From the NCBI GenBank assembly GCA_002812745.2, contig NCSJ02000441.1, forward strand, positions 1 through 31,192: a DNA stretch of 31,192 bases, given 5' to 3'. The translations under genes were made by a program, and so were the position numbers. Source of the DNA: Scytalidium lignicola. Taxonomy: Eukaryota; Ascomycota; Leotiomycetes. Position 1 is the first letter of the stretch, and every line of letters begins with the position of its first letter. The notes below the pieces were generated by a model. It had not been told where the DNA came from, did no database searches, and saw only the letters and a list, made by a program, of their open reading frames with translations. Shown in pieces: positions 30,641-31,192 of this stretch.

Positions 30641-31192
30641 ATATAATAAGGGATAACTTATAGCTATTACAATGATAACAGACAAACATTAAGCTGATTT
30701 GATTAATAAAGTAACCAGAAAGGAAAGAGAAGGAAATACTTTACTAGATATAACTAAGGACAAGTAGGAGAAGATCAAAAATATATAGTATAAGAACAAA
30801 AGGCTATACATACCAACGAAATTAATAAAGGAGTTTGTCAAAGAATAACACAATTTATTATATAATGGACATATAAGAGTAGCCTGATGTTATTATCAAA
30901 TTAATAAAGATTACTTTATCATGAAACTATAATTAATAGTTAAGAAAGTAATTACAAAATACAAAATCTGTAGAAAAGCTAAGAATCTGAGAAGGAAGCC
31001 TTAAGGACAATTATACTTTACATAGATACTTAACAATTTATAAGAATTAATCAGATAAGATTTTATTATAAAACTATTAGTTTTCATAGATTATATTACA
31101 AAGGTTGAGTATAACTCTATCTTTGTAATAACTGAACATTATACTAATTTTGCAATATTTGAACTGTTTAAGGAGACTTAAGGAGTAGAAGA
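30641..31192 (+). pseudogene. Integrase N-terminal part (copy C), cut by window end
   Basis: LYIPTKLIKEFVKE at about 30803, then the HHCC zinc-binding region: HNLLYNGHIRVA, a stop, CYYQINKDYF and KYKICRKAKN, with both His and both Cys still visible (about 30850-30980). The core begins with DFIIKLLVFIDYITKVEY (about 31057-31110), where the family has the first catalytic Asp, and continues FVITEHYTNFAIFELF. The remaining core and the chromodomain (seen in copy D) would lie beyond 31192. Stops again fall at Gln/Trp positions. Confidence 0.85.

Noticed and set aside
1..31192. Calling the window a centromere
   Set aside because: AT-rich mutated retroelements and a CenH3-like pseudogene are suggestive, but the same content is found in ordinary AT-rich heterochromatin. 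Only CenH3 chromatin mapping could decide.
1..31192. A novel defence system or biosynthetic cluster
   Set aside because: Every recognisable coding segment belongs to a transposable element or the histone pseudogene; no enzyme or defence domain was seen.

Overview
This window looks like an AT-rich, gene-poor block from a filamentous fungus, probably Ascomycota (Pezizomycotina). It is packed with dead transposable elements. The coding remnants still align over hundreds of codons with known transposon proteins, but they are riddled with TAA/TAG/TGA stops, mostly where Gln, Trp or Arg codons are expected. Almost every lost motif residue is explained by C-to-T or G-to-A transitions. That is the signature of repeat-induced point mutation (RIP) or an equivalent repeat-directed cytosine mutator. 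I see no bacterial features, rRNA, tRNA or CRISPR, and no intact host gene that I can name.

Layout. 1-4070: heavily AT-rich sequence with eroded LTR-like pieces (about 2663-2840, 3490-3728, 3855-4077) and a repetitive coding relic (551-745). 4078-4806: a less AT-rich island with a 164-codon open frame of unknown identity. 4868-5424, 15254-15834 and 17688-18110: three copies of one non-autonomous, hAT-like inverted-repeat element (MITE); two have perfect 8-bp target duplications. 8101-13505: pieces of a Ty3/gypsy chromovirus family in conflicting orientations (an LTR, a gag relic, then LTR-gag-protease). 13506-13577: three 24-bp tandem repeats. About 13746-14160 (minus): a mutated, intron-containing histone H3-fold pseudogene with a CenH3-like three-residue loop insertion. 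16573-17687 (minus): a hAT transposase relic split by a clean 165-bp solo LTR with a 5-bp target duplication. 18111-21046 (minus): a Ty1/copia relic (gag, protease, integrase) ending in a fragment of the same LTR. 21047-25592 (minus): a chromovirus bounded by two LTRs, with RT, RNase H and the integrase core deleted but the chromodomain kept. 25932-31192 (plus): another chromovirus copy, LTR-gag-protease-RT-RNase H-integrase, running off the window.

Nothing here works as a living pathway. The value is in the history: nested insertions, recombination junctions, and short elements (MITEs, the solo LTR) that kept their GC while long repeats were mutated. The histone pseudogene is the most unexpected item. 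Scattered N bases sit almost always beside A or T homopolymers and look like assembly artefacts.
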